A DNA stretch of 64,000 bases from Lunatimonas sp. GTDB taxonomy: Bacteria > Bacteroidota > Bacteroidia > Cytophagales > Cyclobacteriaceae. Shown here piece after piece: positions 1-8,206 of the stretch. The notes beneath the pieces were generated by a model. That model worked only from the letters and a program-made list of their open reading frames with translations, made no database searches and was not told where the DNA came from. The DNA lies in assembly GCF_020832325.1 (NCBI RefSeq), contig NZ_JAFIEU010000013.1:62001-126000 (forward strand), given 5' to 3'. Position 1 is the stretch's first letter. Each line of letters opens with the position of its first letter. The translations under genes and the position numbers were made by a program.

Positions 1-1
1 A

Positions 2-193
2 ATTCAACTTCAAAAACTTACTAAGGACTGCAATGCTGATATTGTTTTTGTAACAGCCTTTTTGAACAGGCCAAAGTTCAGGCAATTTATGACCGAGATA
101 GCTTGGGAGACAGAAGTATGGATAGCAGATAATCCTGACCATTTAGTGCATTTCAATGGAGACAAATTTCTTGGCCCATACAAAGAACAATAA
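2..193 (+). CDS. C-terminal fragment of a type II restriction endonuclease, probably BsuBI/PstI family
   Basis: Open reading frame entering from the left edge (no start in the window) and ending with TAA at 191-193; 63 residues are visible. The text contains VFVTAFLNRPKFRQF, then IAWETEVWIADNPDHLVHFN and ends FLGPYKEQ. From memory, the AWETEVW...PDH..HFNG..FLGP block is the C-terminal end of BsuBI/PstI-type restriction endonucleases (CTGCAG cutters), so the gene would be the nuclease of a type II restriction-modification system whose methylase lies upstream, outside the window. The family call rests on motif recall only. The neighbouring AAA15/RloB pair at 5.4-7.2 kb fits a region with defence functions, but housekeeping-type genes lie between them. 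Confidence 0.55.
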   Translation: MQLQKLTKDCNADIVFVTAFLNRPKFRQFMTEIAWETEVWIADNPDHLVHFNGDKFLGPYKEQ

Positions 194-347
194 AAAAGTA
201 GTAGGTAGAGCTTCAGATATTGTTTACAAACTGGCATTTCGTGCTTCTTAGGAAAAAAGGTCCATGCTAAACTTGAAACTTAGCTCTTCGAAAGAGGTTC
301 AATCATAAAAATCCTTGTCTGCGTTTAACCGAGAACTATAGCCGGGG

Positions 348-1454
348 TCAAAGCCCCAGCATTTTTTTGGCATTATCGTAGTACACTTTCTTCAATACCT
401 CATCACCCAGTCCATAGCCGTTCATAGGCCAGTGGTATCCCGAGATCCCCCGGTCGTAAAAGTGCTCGTCCTCGGTTTCCATGATCCGAAAGGTGGTTAG
501 GTACATGGACTCGTTTCTGCCCATGTCAGTGCCGTATAGTATACGGTCCGCATACCGACTGTAAAACTTGTTTACAGTACGGGGGATCGTGGCTGTCTCT
601 GCATACCTTGCGCTGTTGTCCAAGTAGAGGTTCGGGTATTTGTCGAGCATGTTTCCGACGATGCTCAGGTCGTAGGAACAGTTACCGTAATGGCAGGCGA
701 TAAAGGTGGTCTTTGGGTTTTGTGCTACTGCATCTTCCAGGATTTCCAGCATGCCGGCATGGTCTACAATGCCTTCTTTGTCATCCAGTCTCCAGCGGAA
801 CGCATTCATCAGACCGTCGTTGGTTTCATCCATGGGGTGGTACATCCAAAGGGGTTCGGCGACGTGGATATTGATGGGGATGTTGAGCTCCGCGCATTTT
901 TCCAATAAAGGCTTCATGCGGGTGTCATTGACGTGCATGCCGTAGGCTTTGGTAGGTCTGGAGTAAAACAATCCGGATCCCTTGTCGCCCAGTTCGCCTA
1001 CGCCCACCGCTCCGGCGGCCACGCAGCGTTCCAGTTCTTTTACGGCTGCTGGACCAAATCCCGGCTCGTCGTAGCCCGTATAATCAAATCCACAAAACAA
1101 CAAAAAGCGCCCTTCATGTCGCGCATATACCTGCATCAGGGAATCAAACCTAGGGCCTGTTTCATAAGTCAGCAGTACCGTTTTGTCGATGCCCACCCGG
1201 TCCATGGTTTCCACCCAAGCGTCCAACTCCTCCAAGGAGCGGGCATAGGTATGGGAATGCATGTCTATAACCGGAAATTTTGCTTTGCTGATGGATGTTT
1301 GCTGGTTTTTGTACAGGGATACGGGCTTATGATCTTTAAGCAGCAGTTGGTTCACGTCAGCCTCCTGGGTGCCGGTGGTTTCGGTAGCTTGATCAGTTGC
1401 CAAAGGATTACAGGCGATCGCAAGCGATGCGAAAAGAAGTAATAGGTATCGCAT
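348..1454 (-). CDS. Lipoprotein amidohydrolase (amidohydrolase_2 / TatD-like metal-dependent hydrolase)
   Basis: 368 residues from the ATG at 1454. This start is chosen because it gives a lipoprotein signal, MRYLLLLFASLAIAC, with Cys15 as the lipidation site; the frame is open further upstream but adds 57 residues of non-signal sequence. The mature protein starts its barrel with VIDMHSHTY (metal ligands His66 and His68), has IACHYGN later, and ILYGTDMG near the end, the usual Asp metal ligand of amidohydrolases. It probably sits in the periplasm or outer membrane and hydrolyses or decarboxylates a small carbonyl/amide compound; substrate unknown. It is divergent from the DUF5009 gene. Confidence 0.75.
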   Translation of the reverse strand: MRYLLLLFASLAIACNPLATDQATETTGTQEADVNQLLLKDHKPVSLYKNQQTSISKAKFPVIDMHSHTYARSLEELDAWVETMDRVGIDKTVLLTYETGPRFDSLMQVYARHEGRFLLFCGFDYTGYDEPGFGPAAVKELERCVAAGAVGVGELGDKGSGLFYSRPTKAYGMHVNDTRMKPLLEKCAELNIPINIHVAEPLWMYHPMDETNDGLMNAFRWRLDDKEGIVDHAGMLEILEDAVAQNPKTTFIACHYGNCSYDLSIVGNMLDKYPNLYLDNSARYAETATIPRTVNKFYSRYADRILYGTDMGRNESMYLTTFRIMETEDEHFYDRGISGYHWPMNGYGLGDEVLKKVYYDNAKKMLGL

Positions 1455-1566
1455 AGGTATTTTTTTATGAATATACCAGTTTGATCCGAATTTCGTATGG
1501 GCATACCTAGATTTGCTGATTAATTTGTGCTGAGTGGTCGGTTTTTCGCCATTCCAAGCAAAGTTG

Positions 1567-1597
1567 TTTGGGCGTTTGTCGGGAACTACTATATTTG
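1567..1597 (+). promoter_or_regulatory. Bacteroidetes-type promoter of the DUF5009/GH109 genes
   Basis: TTTG at 1567-1570 and TATATTTG at 1590-1597 with a 19-base spacer match the Bacteroidota -33/-7 consensus TTTG-N19-TAnnTTTG exactly. The predicted start is near 1604, giving a leader of about 70 bases before the ATG at 1676. Confidence 0.6.
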
Positions 1598-1675
1598 GAG
1601 GTTGACCTTTCTTCGGATTAGTCAATTTGCTTGATCTAAACCTAGTTTTATAGCGACTAACGATTTACCCTCCAC

Positions 1676-2779
1676 ATGTCTACACCAAACCTCACAGGCC
1701 AACAGCGGTTGGTTTCATTGGATGCCTATAGAGGTATCACCATGTTTTTGCTCATTGCAGAGAGTGCGCTCCTGTACCGTCACCTGATCGGCATGTTTCC
1801 GGAAGACTCCTTCGGACACAGCCTGATGATCCAGTTTACCCATCATCCCTGGAACGGCTTGCGGTTTTGGGATTTGATTCAGCCGTTCTTTATGTTTATC
1901 GTGGGGGTGGCGATGCCTTTTTCGCTCAACAAGCGCCTAAGTGCAGGAGGTGACAACTCAAAGGTCACACGGCACATCCTGAAGCGCTGCTTTTTGCTGT
2001 TTTTGTTTGGTACTGGACTGCATTGTGTATACAGTCAAAAGTTGGTGTTTGAGCTTTGGAATGTATTGACACAGCTTTCCTTTACCATCCTCCTTACCTA
2101 TTTCCTACTTCGTCAGCCTTGGAAAGTTCAATTGAGCGTGTCAGTAGGACTGCTGATCCTCACCGAGGTGATGTACCGTCTTTACAATCCCGAGGCACCT
2201 TTCGTTAAGGGAGAAAATTTCGGGAGTTACACCGATATGCTGCTGATGGGTAAAATCAACGGCGGCGGCTGGGTAGCCATCAACTGCATACCTACTGCCG
2301 TGCACACGCTTTGGGGAGCCATGTGCGGAAACCTGCTTTTGGGTAGCAAAAGTGACTTGGATAAGGTCAAGGTATTTGTCCTAGCCGGTGTGGTCGGTTT
2401 GGTCATCGGCTACGGTCTGGATTGGACCGCGGTCACGCCGATCATCAAGCGAATCAGTACCACTTCTTTTGTGCTGGCCTCTGGAGGCTGGGCTTTGCTT
2501 GCCCTGGCGTTGTTTTACTGGCTGGTGGATATGCGCAAGGTGCAATCTTGGACCCGAGGGTTTATCATCGTTGGTATGAATCCGATTTTCATCTACCTTT
2601 TTGCCAACATTTTGGGTTCTTGGCTCTTTGGTTTTGTGGGGATCTTTAACTTTGGCGTATTGGAAGCCGTGGGTATTCCGGAGAATTTTCAGAAGTTGAT
2701 TAACTCCCTGCTGACGCTAGGTGCCATGTGGTACTTATGTTATTTTCTATACAGAAAGAAAATATTCTTCAAGATATAA
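1676..2779 (+). CDS. DUF5009 / NagX-like multi-pass membrane acyltransferase
   Basis: 367 residues. The N-terminal LVSLDAYRGITMFLL followed by LIQPFFMFIVGVAMPFSL is the hallmark of the DUF5009/heparan-alpha-glucosaminide N-acetyltransferase-like family (YeiB/NagX relatives). About ten hydrophobic segments fill the chain, so it is an inner-membrane protein. Relatives are thought to acetylate amino sugars across the membrane during glycan breakdown; the exact substrate cannot be read here. It starts 72 bases after a consensus promoter and is followed by a GH109-like gene after 103 bases, probably in one transcript. That partnership suggests handling of N-acetylated or glucosamine-type sugars. 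Confidence 0.8.
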   Translation: MSTPNLTGQQRLVSLDAYRGITMFLLIAESALLYRHLIGMFPEDSFGHSLMIQFTHHPWNGLRFWDLIQPFFMFIVGVAMPFSLNKRLSAGGDNSKVTRHILKRCFLLFLFGTGLHCVYSQKLVFELWNVLTQLSFTILLTYFLLRQPWKVQLSVSVGLLILTEVMYRLYNPEAPFVKGENFGSYTDMLLMGKINGGGWVAINCIPTAVHTLWGAMCGNLLLGSKSDLDKVKVFVLAGVVGLVIGYGLDWTAVTPIIKRISTTSFVLASGGWALLALALFYWLVDMRKVQSWTRGFIIVGMNPIFIYLFANILGSWLFGFVGIFNFGVLEAVGIPENFQKLINSLLTLGAMWYLCYFLYRKKIFFKI

Positions 2780-2882
2780 GTACTGTTCATGTAATAAATG
2801 GAAGGGGATTTACCGTTTTGTTTTACCTTCCGGACCAATGATCAAAAATAACCCGAATAGCATACATATTATACCATCGATT

Positions 2883-4292
2883 ATGAGCAACAAAAGAAGA
2901 GATTTTCTGAAAATATCCGGCTTGGCAGGAATGGGACTGGTGGGAGCTGGAATCACTGGCTTCACTCAGGAGCAGTTGGACCAGGTAAAGATTCAGAGTC
3001 TAAAGAAACACAATCAGCGATTTAACATGTCGGGCTTTGCCGCCCCCAAGCTGAGTACGGTCCGTGTAGGCGTGATAGGACTGGGCATGCGTGGACCCGG
3101 TGCTGTCAATCGCTTAAGCAAGATCGAGGGCGTAGAAATCAAAGCTCTTTGCGATCTACGTCCCGAAATGGTGGATAAGGTGGTAAAGAGTCTTGAGGGC
3201 ACCCCACACCAGCCTGTGACCTACAGCGGTAGTTCTTACGCATGGAAGAAAATGGTGGATCGGGACGATCTGGACCTGATCTACATCGCTACGCCCTGGC
3301 AGTGGCATACCCCTATGGCCGTTTATGCGATGGAATCCGGTAAGCATGCGGCCACCGAAGTGCCAGCGGCCGTTACGCTGGAAGAGTGCTGGCAACTGGT
3401 GGAGACATCCGAGCGCACCAAGAAGCATTGCATGATGCTCGAAAACTGCTGTTATGACTTCTTTGAACTGATGACCCTGAGCATGGCTAGGGATGGCTAT
3501 TTTGGCGAAATTATCCACGGCGAGGGTGCATACATCCACGATCTGATCGACCTCAATTTTCAAAAGGGCACCGGCTATCAGGAAATGTGGCGATTGATCG
3601 AAAACTTCAAGGATGGCAACCGCTATCCAACACACGGGTTGGGTCCTATCTGCCAGATCATGGACATCAATCGGGGTGATCAGATGGACTACCTGACATC
3701 GCTCTCTAGTAAGGACTTTATGATGCAGGCCCATGCCCAGAAACTGGCAGAGGAGGATTCCTATTACAACTCATTTGCCAATGAAAAGTACCGTGGTAAT
3801 ATGAACACCACCATGGTAAAGACCAAAAAGGGTCGGTCCATCATGATTCAGCACGATGTGACCTCTCCGCGTCCTTACTCCCGTATCCACTTGGTAAGTG
3901 GTACCAAAGCCATGGCACAAAAATGGCCCAAGGAGGGCGTTTCCGATGGACACGGTTGGCTGAAAGAAGAAGATATGAAGGCGCTACAGGAAAAATACAC
4001 ACCGGAGATCGTCCGTAAAGTTGGGGAGATGGCCAAGCAGATCGGCGGCCATGGAGGTATGGACTTTATGATGGATTGGCGCATGATCGACTGCCTGCGA
4101 AACGGCTTACCGTTGGATCAGGACGTATACGATGCGGCGCTGTGGTCTGCCATAACCCCGCTAAGCGAGTGGTCTGTCGCGAACAGATCCAACTCCATTG
4201 ATGTGCCTGATTTTACCGCAGGTTCCTGGCAATCCAACAAGCCTGTGGACATCACCTTGGCAGGTGGCGGCACCACCGGTGTGCGGGTGTAG
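2883..4292 (+). CDS. Gfo/Idh/MocA oxidoreductase, probable GH109 glycosidase
   Basis: 469 residues from ATG 2883, chosen because it opens with a Tat-like signal: MSNKRRDFLKISGLAGMGL (RR motif plus hydrophobic stretch). The frame is open upstream but reads into the previous gene's tail. A Rossmann motif VGVIGLGMRGPG starts the NAD-binding domain. The blocks MMLENCCYDFFEL and GEGAYIHDL are those of GH109 enzymes, which use a tightly bound NAD+ to cleave N-acetylgalactosaminides by an oxidation-elimination mechanism. The protein is likely exported folded, with its cofactor, by Tat. It lies behind the DUF5009 gene and faces the DUF1080 lipoprotein gene. Specificity for alpha-GalNAc is inferred. 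Confidence 0.8.
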   Translation: MSNKRRDFLKISGLAGMGLVGAGITGFTQEQLDQVKIQSLKKHNQRFNMSGFAAPKLSTVRVGVIGLGMRGPGAVNRLSKIEGVEIKALCDLRPEMVDKVVKSLEGTPHQPVTYSGSSYAWKKMVDRDDLDLIYIATPWQWHTPMAVYAMESGKHAATEVPAAVTLEECWQLVETSERTKKHCMMLENCCYDFFELMTLSMARDGYFGEIIHGEGAYIHDLIDLNFQKGTGYQEMWRLIENFKDGNRYPTHGLGPICQIMDINRGDQMDYLTSLSSKDFMMQAHAQKLAEEDSYYNSFANEKYRGNMNTTMVKTKKGRSIMIQHDVTSPRPYSRIHLVSGTKAMAQKWPKEGVSDGHGWLKEEDMKALQEKYTPEIVRKVGEMAKQIGGHGGMDFMMDWRMIDCLRNGLPLDQDVYDAALWSAITPLSEWSVANRSNSIDVPDFTAGSWQSNKPVDITLAGGGTTGVRV

Positions 4293-4320
4293 TCTGGAAT
4301 ACGCTCCATAAAATGGTTTT

Positions 4321-4360
4321 ACCCGAGAAGTGAACGAATCAGCTTCTCGGGTATTTTTTT
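4321..4360 (+). terminator. Rho-independent terminator after the GH109-like gene
   Basis: Perfect 10-bp stem, acccgagaag (4321-4330) with cttctcgggt (4343-4352), followed within one base by a run of seven T. It overlaps the last codons of the convergent DUF1080 gene and may act on both strands, although the minus-strand side is less T-rich. Confidence 0.85.
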
Positions 4361-5213
4361 AGTAACCTTCTGCTTTTCGCAGGGCTTGTAATGCTTCTTC
4401 CAATCGGCCCTCTGCGTGGTAGCCGGAGAGGTCAAAAATCTCCACCCGTCGAAAATCAATGGGATGGCTCTCACTTTGCAGGGAAATATACCCCTTCGAG
4501 ATCAGTTGGCCATCTTTTTTAATGTCGGGGTTGTGGTTGCTGACGTTGCCGCCGCCTATCTGAGGCTTGTGGTAGGTCAATACGGTATCCCCTTCCAAGA
4601 TATGGTGGATGATGCTGTCACCCAGTACCAGGAAATCCGCAACAACCCATTGCTCCCCGTGGTAGGTTTTGGAACTGGAATTTAGGCAGTGAGGGGTAAA
4701 GAGTTCCCCGTCAATCACCACGTTGGTGCCGGGGGTGCAGAGGTTGGAGGTGGTTCGGTTGTTGGTACCGTCCCCTCCCAGCAGCTGCCCTTCTATGGAG
4801 ATGGGGAAATCCTGGTCTTTGGTCATGGTTTCGGGCTTCTGCCCATGCAGCATTACGCCGGAGTTTCGCAGGGCCCATCCTTCGCCTCCGGGGGCTTGTT
4901 CGCCCACAAAGCGGTATTCCACACGGTACAGGTAGTACGAAAAGGGCTCGTCGTAGAATATGTGGCCGTATTGCCGGTCAAAGTCCTCGTACCCGTCGTA
5001 GCGCACTTTCATCAGGCCATCTTCCACACGAAAGGTATTGGCAAAATTCTCGTCGAGTTCGTGTTTGGCGATTTTGATCCGCCACTTTTCCATGTCTTTG
5101 CCATTAAAGAGCGTGCGCCAGCCGTCGGCCACGTTGATTTCCACTTGTTGGGTTTGTGGCCCCGAGCAGGAAATCCAGGCCAATGCGAAAAATACGATAT
5201 AAAGTCTCGTCAT
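4359..5213 (-). CDS. DUF1080 (3-keto-disaccharide hydrolase-like) lipoprotein
   Basis: 284 residues starting MTRLYIVFFALAWISCSG, a lipoprotein signal with Cys16. The mature part begins GWRTLFNGKDMEKWR, the standard opening of the DUF1080/PF06439 concanavalin-like fold, and contains YRFVGEQAPGGEGWALRNSG and a late FRRVEIFDLSGY strand. Members of this family bind or hydrolyse glycosides, some of them 3-keto sugars made by Gfo/Idh-type oxidoreductases, so the convergent GH109-like oxidoreductase is a plausible partner. Likely located at the outer membrane or in the periplasm. Substrate not determinable from sequence. Confidence 0.8.
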   Translation of the reverse strand: MTRLYIVFFALAWISCSGPQTQQVEINVADGWRTLFNGKDMEKWRIKIAKHELDENFANTFRVEDGLMKVRYDGYEDFDRQYGHIFYDEPFSYYLYRVEYRFVGEQAPGGEGWALRNSGVMLHGQKPETMTKDQDFPISIEGQLLGGDGTNNRTTSNLCTPGTNVVIDGELFTPHCLNSSSKTYHGEQWVVADFLVLGDSIIHHILEGDTVLTYHKPQIGGGNVSNHNPDIKKDGQLISKGYISLQSESHPIDFRRVEIFDLSGYHAEGRLEEALQALRKAEGY

Positions 5214-5422
5214 TATTGTTTGATTTGGTTCTAGCGCAGAAAATTACGGAAAAATGGCCGATTTTAAACGGTTTGTAATGGGTAAAGTGGAGTGGAAAAG
5301 GTGTTGGCTTTGAAATGAGCTAGCACTTTACCTTAGTGCTTAACTTCGGGATTTGGTGGAATTGTTGCTATTTTATTTTTAATGGCTATATTCGTAAAAA
5401 ACCTACAAATTGGAACTTTAAA

Positions 5423-6688
5423 ATGGTACTTGAAATCAAGATCAGTAATTTCTTTTCCATCAAAGATGAGGTGTGTATTGATTTTCGTGCTGCCAACATC
5501 AAATCGGCCGCTGCACGTTCCTTAGAACATAATACCTTTTGGCACGAAAAGACACAGGTCCTGAAGACGCTAGTAATGTACGGCGCGAACGCCTCCGGCA
5601 AGAGCAATATTATTAAGACGATTCGTTTTTGTCATTCGATGGTGTTAAGTTCACACATGCACAATGAAAACTCGGTTTTTGGTTTTCGTCCTTTTAAGTT
5701 TGATGGACTAGACAGCCAACCGAGTAGTTATTCTATTCGATTTATTTCCAACAGAATTGAATATCTGTATACCTTTAGCCTGACAAACAATCAGGTTGTC
5801 ACCGAAACACTGCATTTTTATCCGAAGGGTCGAATCAAGGAGATTTTTACCCGTGATGAATACAGGGGCAAGGCCAAAAGTGAGATTTATACGTTTGGTG
5901 ACGTGATAAAAAGGCCGATGGATGTGGCTGAGAACACCTCTAACAAAACGCTTTACATTAGCCGGGCCAGTCAAATGGACAGGAAAATACCTAAAGAGAT
6001 TTTCAATTATTTTCACAATACCTTTATTCTTCAGTACCTAGGTTTTGGAATTTCTGCAATCGAGAAATTAAGTAAAGAAAACAAGATCCAGCTTATTCAG
6101 GCACTTAAGATTGCAGATAGTGATATTGTAGACGTTAAAATCAAATTGCTAAAGCAGCCTGGTAAAAATATTAATGCCAATTTGGATACCCTGACCTTAA
6201 CAGTTGAGGAAGTGGTACAGGAAAGCTTGCAGATCACTACCTACCATAGAAGAGACCCAAACAGAGGTTTCGATTTTCTTACTGAAGAGTCCCAGGGAAC
6301 CATTAAATTATTCTTTATCATGTTGACAATTCTTGATATCGTCAAGAATAATAAAATATTATTGATTGATGAAATTGAAGAAAGTCTGCACCCCAAAATC
6401 ATAGCGTATATATTTAATTTTTTTAGCGCGGGTGAGCAAGCCCAACTATTGTGCACCACACATAATACCAAGTTCCTGGATCTAAAAAGTTTGAGAAAGG
6501 ACCAGATTTATTTTGTTAACAAACGGGAGGATAGTTCCACGGACCTCTACTCTTTGTATGACTACAGCGATTTTAGGGAGACCATGGATTTGGAAAAGGC
6601 TTATTTGCAGGGTCGTTTTGATGCGATTCCGTACATAGAGGATAATCCGGAAAATATCAAAGATCTACTGAATGAGCAAACGGCATAA
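5423..6688 (+). CDS. AAA15-family ATPase, probable anti-phage partner of RloB
   Basis: 421 residues from ATG 5423, which opens MVLEIKISNFFSIKDEV, the typical first strand of AAA15/OLD-like ABC-type ATPases; an in-frame upstream extension to 5336 lacks this character. Walker A is GANASGKS (residues 54-61), Walker B ILLIDE (about 312-317), followed by the SLHP signature-type helix and CTTHNT, the switch histidine. It overlaps the next gene (RloB) by 17 bases, so both are made from one message. AAA15 ATPases paired with TOPRIM-like nucleases form abortive-infection type systems; AbiL-like and PARIS-like pairs have the same layout. The gene looks more AT-rich than its neighbours, consistent with transfer. 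Confidence 0.8.
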   Translation: MVLEIKISNFFSIKDEVCIDFRAANIKSAAARSLEHNTFWHEKTQVLKTLVMYGANASGKSNIIKTIRFCHSMVLSSHMHNENSVFGFRPFKFDGLDSQPSSYSIRFISNRIEYLYTFSLTNNQVVTETLHFYPKGRIKEIFTRDEYRGKAKSEIYTFGDVIKRPMDVAENTSNKTLYISRASQMDRKIPKEIFNYFHNTFILQYLGFGISAIEKLSKENKIQLIQALKIADSDIVDVKIKLLKQPGKNINANLDTLTLTVEEVVQESLQITTYHRRDPNRGFDFLTEESQGTIKLFFIMLTILDIVKNNKILLIDEIEESLHPKIIAYIFNFFSAGEQAQLLCTTHNTKFLDLKSLRKDQIYFVNKREDSSTDLYSLYDYSDFRETMDLEKAYLQGRFDAIPYIEDNPENIKDLLNEQTA

Positions 6689-7226
6689 ACCTAAAGGAAA
6701 GAGGATAAAGCCGCAAATCTGGGTGTTTTGTGAAGGAAAGACCGAGCAAGCTTACGTGGCCCACCTCCGATCGAAGTATCGGGTACCAATCGAAATTGTG
6801 ACCTGCGTTGCAGGTACAGGGATAAGTCAACAATTGATACAGCGACAAAAAAGAGGAAAGCCCAGTCACCCCAAGGATATGGATTTTTTGCTTTATGATG
6901 TGGATGTGGAGCATATTTTGGATAAAATTCAATCATTATCGGGTGTGACCCTCCTGCTTTCTAATCCAACCATAGAGCTGTGGTTTCTGCTGCATTATAA
7001 AAATCAAAAGACATCTATATCTTCTGCGGAATGCGTGCGTGAATTGAGCAATTTTCTCCACCATTCTTACAAAAAGGGGGTATTAGGTGTTTCGATGCGT
7101 AAAAAACTTGAAGAGGAATGCCATACGGCCTGTTCAAGGGCAAAAGAGTTGCCTGGTTTTTCTAACCCATCTTCGAACGTTTATTTGTTCATTGAATCGT
7201 TAGAGAACGCCAAACACCAGCCGTAA
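6672..7226 (+). CDS. RloB-family TOPRIM-like protein
   Basis: 184 residues. The start ATG lies inside the end of the ATPase gene (17-base overlap). Key residues: FCEGKTEQAY (Glu21, Glu25), LLYDVDVE (Asp76, Asp78) and SNPTIELWFLLHY (Asn98-Pro99, Glu102, His108). This is the RloB pattern, a small TOPRIM-like acidic core as in OLD-family nucleases. The basic N-terminus (MSKRHKPKGKRIK) could contact nucleic acid. With the preceding ATPase it probably makes a two-component defence system in which the ATPase senses infection and this subunit attacks nucleic acid; that role is inferred from family and linkage, not shown by the sequence. Confidence 0.8.
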   Translation: MSKRHKPKGKRIKPQIWVFCEGKTEQAYVAHLRSKYRVPIEIVTCVAGTGISQQLIQRQKRGKPSHPKDMDFLLYDVDVEHILDKIQSLSGVTLLLSNPTIELWFLLHYKNQKTSISSAECVRELSNFLHHSYKKGVLGVSMRKKLEEECHTACSRAKELPGFSNPSSNVYLFIESLENAKHQP

Positions 7227-7271
7227 GATGGCCTACCGTCGCCCCTAATTGTTCATTCAATATGAATCAAG

Positions 7272-7310
7272 GCCTGAAAGAAGCAGGCTAAACTGAAATG
7301 AAATTTCAGT
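7272..7310 (+). other. Two consecutive hairpins downstream of the RloB gene
   Basis: GCCTG (7272-7276) pairs with CAGGC (7284-7288), loop AAAGAAG; immediately after, ACTGAAAT (7292-7299) pairs perfectly with ATTTCAGT (7303-7310) with a 3-base loop. No T-run follows, so this is not a standard terminator. It could stabilise the 3' end of the AAA15/RloB message or be part of a small RNA. The rest of 7227-7426 shows nothing I can name. Confidence 0.45.
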
Positions 7311-7426
7311 GACTCTTGCTTAACTTGCTCCATAGCGAAGGTTGGTAGGCAGGAAAAGTTTCGAAAGTGCAGGGATTTTCGGCCATTCAGCCTTGATAGT
7401 TAGGTTGAAAGAAAGCACAACTTGTC

Positions 7427-7726
7427 ATGAATACGTCTCGAACCTCCTTTTTCCACCCATACGAACTGCAAAGCAATACCAGTGTGCTTACGCTGTCGGC
7501 GTACGTATTTTCCGGACTGATACGGATTTTCGAATGGCCATCCGCACTGTGGTATGGCGTGTTGGTACTACTTGCTTTGAATATCGTGTTGATTGGCAAG
7601 TTGATGTACGATCTGGGATCCAAGTATGAGGTTTCTCAAACAAGGGCCAAGGTTTGGGCTGAGGTTCGGCTATTGATTAACCTGGCACTGGTGTTTGTGG
7701 CGGTCTACCATATGAGGTTGGGCTAG
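7427..7726 (+). CDS. Small membrane protein of unknown function
   Basis: 99 residues, ATG start. Three hydrophobic segments can be seen (around residues 20-35, 40-60 and 80-95), with a charged connector, YDLGSKYEVSQTRAKVW, between the second and third. I do not recognise a family. It is followed by two more tiny membrane-protein frames in the same direction, so the three may form one unit. It lies downstream of the RloB gene but about 200 bases away, so linkage to the defence pair is uncertain. Confidence 0.55.
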   Translation: MNTSRTSFFHPYELQSNTSVLTLSAYVFSGLIRIFEWPSALWYGVLVLLALNIVLIGKLMYDLGSKYEVSQTRAKVWAEVRLLINLALVFVAVYHMRLG

Positions 7727-7789
7727 TAAATAGTGCGGGTTATCTAGGGGCCTGATCGTAGTAAGTTGAGAGTTTTTTTAGAAACGATT

Positions 7790-7972
7790 ATGAGGCTAAA
7801 TTATTTATCATTTCTCATCCCACTCTGGGTAGTGGGGATTTTGATCTACGTGTATGTAAGCCCGGGGGAATACAAGCTAGTTCCCATCCTGGCCGTATTG
7901 TTTATGGGTGCCGGATTTTGGTATGCCTTGGTTAGGTTTTTGCGATCAAACACCACCGAGCATCTACCTTAA
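7790..7972 (+). CDS. Small two-helix membrane protein
   Basis: 60 residues from ATG 7790 (an in-frame TTG at 7766 would add eight residues). The sequence is two hydrophobic helices joined by a short turn (YVSPGEYKLVP) and a charged tail RFLRSNTTEHLP. No family recognised. The reading frame continues past its TAA into the next small membrane frame without a shift. Confidence 0.5.
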   Translation: MRLNYLSFLIPLWVVGILIYVYVSPGEYKLVPILAVLFMGAGFWYALVRFLRSNTTEHLP

Positions 7973-8005
7973 AAGCCCCTGGATATATCAGATTTTGAAA
8001 GAAAG

Positions 8006-8185
8006 GTGAAAATTGCCAAGCCGCTTAGGATAGTGGGGATGTCGTTTTTGATTCTCCAACTGCTGATTTGGCTTGAGGTATTTCGGTTTAGGTATGATGA
8101 ATATCTCAGTCTCGTCGTCATTGTTTTTTTGTTGGCCTATATTTTCGCGTTGGTAATTTTTGGAAGGCGGCAAGTGAATCTGTAG
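8006..8185 (+). CDS. Small two-helix membrane protein, GTG start
   Basis: Frame read by eye: GTG at 8006 preceded by a purine-rich gaaag, then KIAKPLRIVGMSFLILQLL, a second hydrophobic helix (LVVIVFLLAYIFALVIF), ending GRRQVNL and TAG at 8183-8185; 59 residues. An ATG at 8039 would give a 48-residue version. It is in the same frame as the preceding 60-residue protein, separated by one TAA, so the two may be halves of a former four-helix protein or a pair of tiny subunits. Function unknown. Confidence 0.4.
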   Translation: MKIAKPLRIVGMSFLILQLLIWLEVFRFRYDEYLSLVVIVFLLAYIFALVIFGRRQVNL

Positions 8186-8206
8186 GAGAGCGTCCGTTGG
8201 CCCACA

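Noticed and set aside
10-237. 75-residue frame on the minus strand at the left edge
   Set aside because: It is antisense to the plus-strand restriction enzyme fragment, which has the recognisable protein motifs.
933-1442. 169-residue plus-strand frame
   Set aside because: Antisense to the amidohydrolase gene; no own motifs.
3156-3734. 192-residue minus-strand frame
   Set aside because: Lies inside the GH109-like gene on the other strand; its sequence has no family features and mirrors the codon pattern of the real gene.
4689-5234. 181-residue plus-strand frame
   Set aside because: Opposite strand of the DUF1080 gene, which has a lipoprotein signal and domain motifs.
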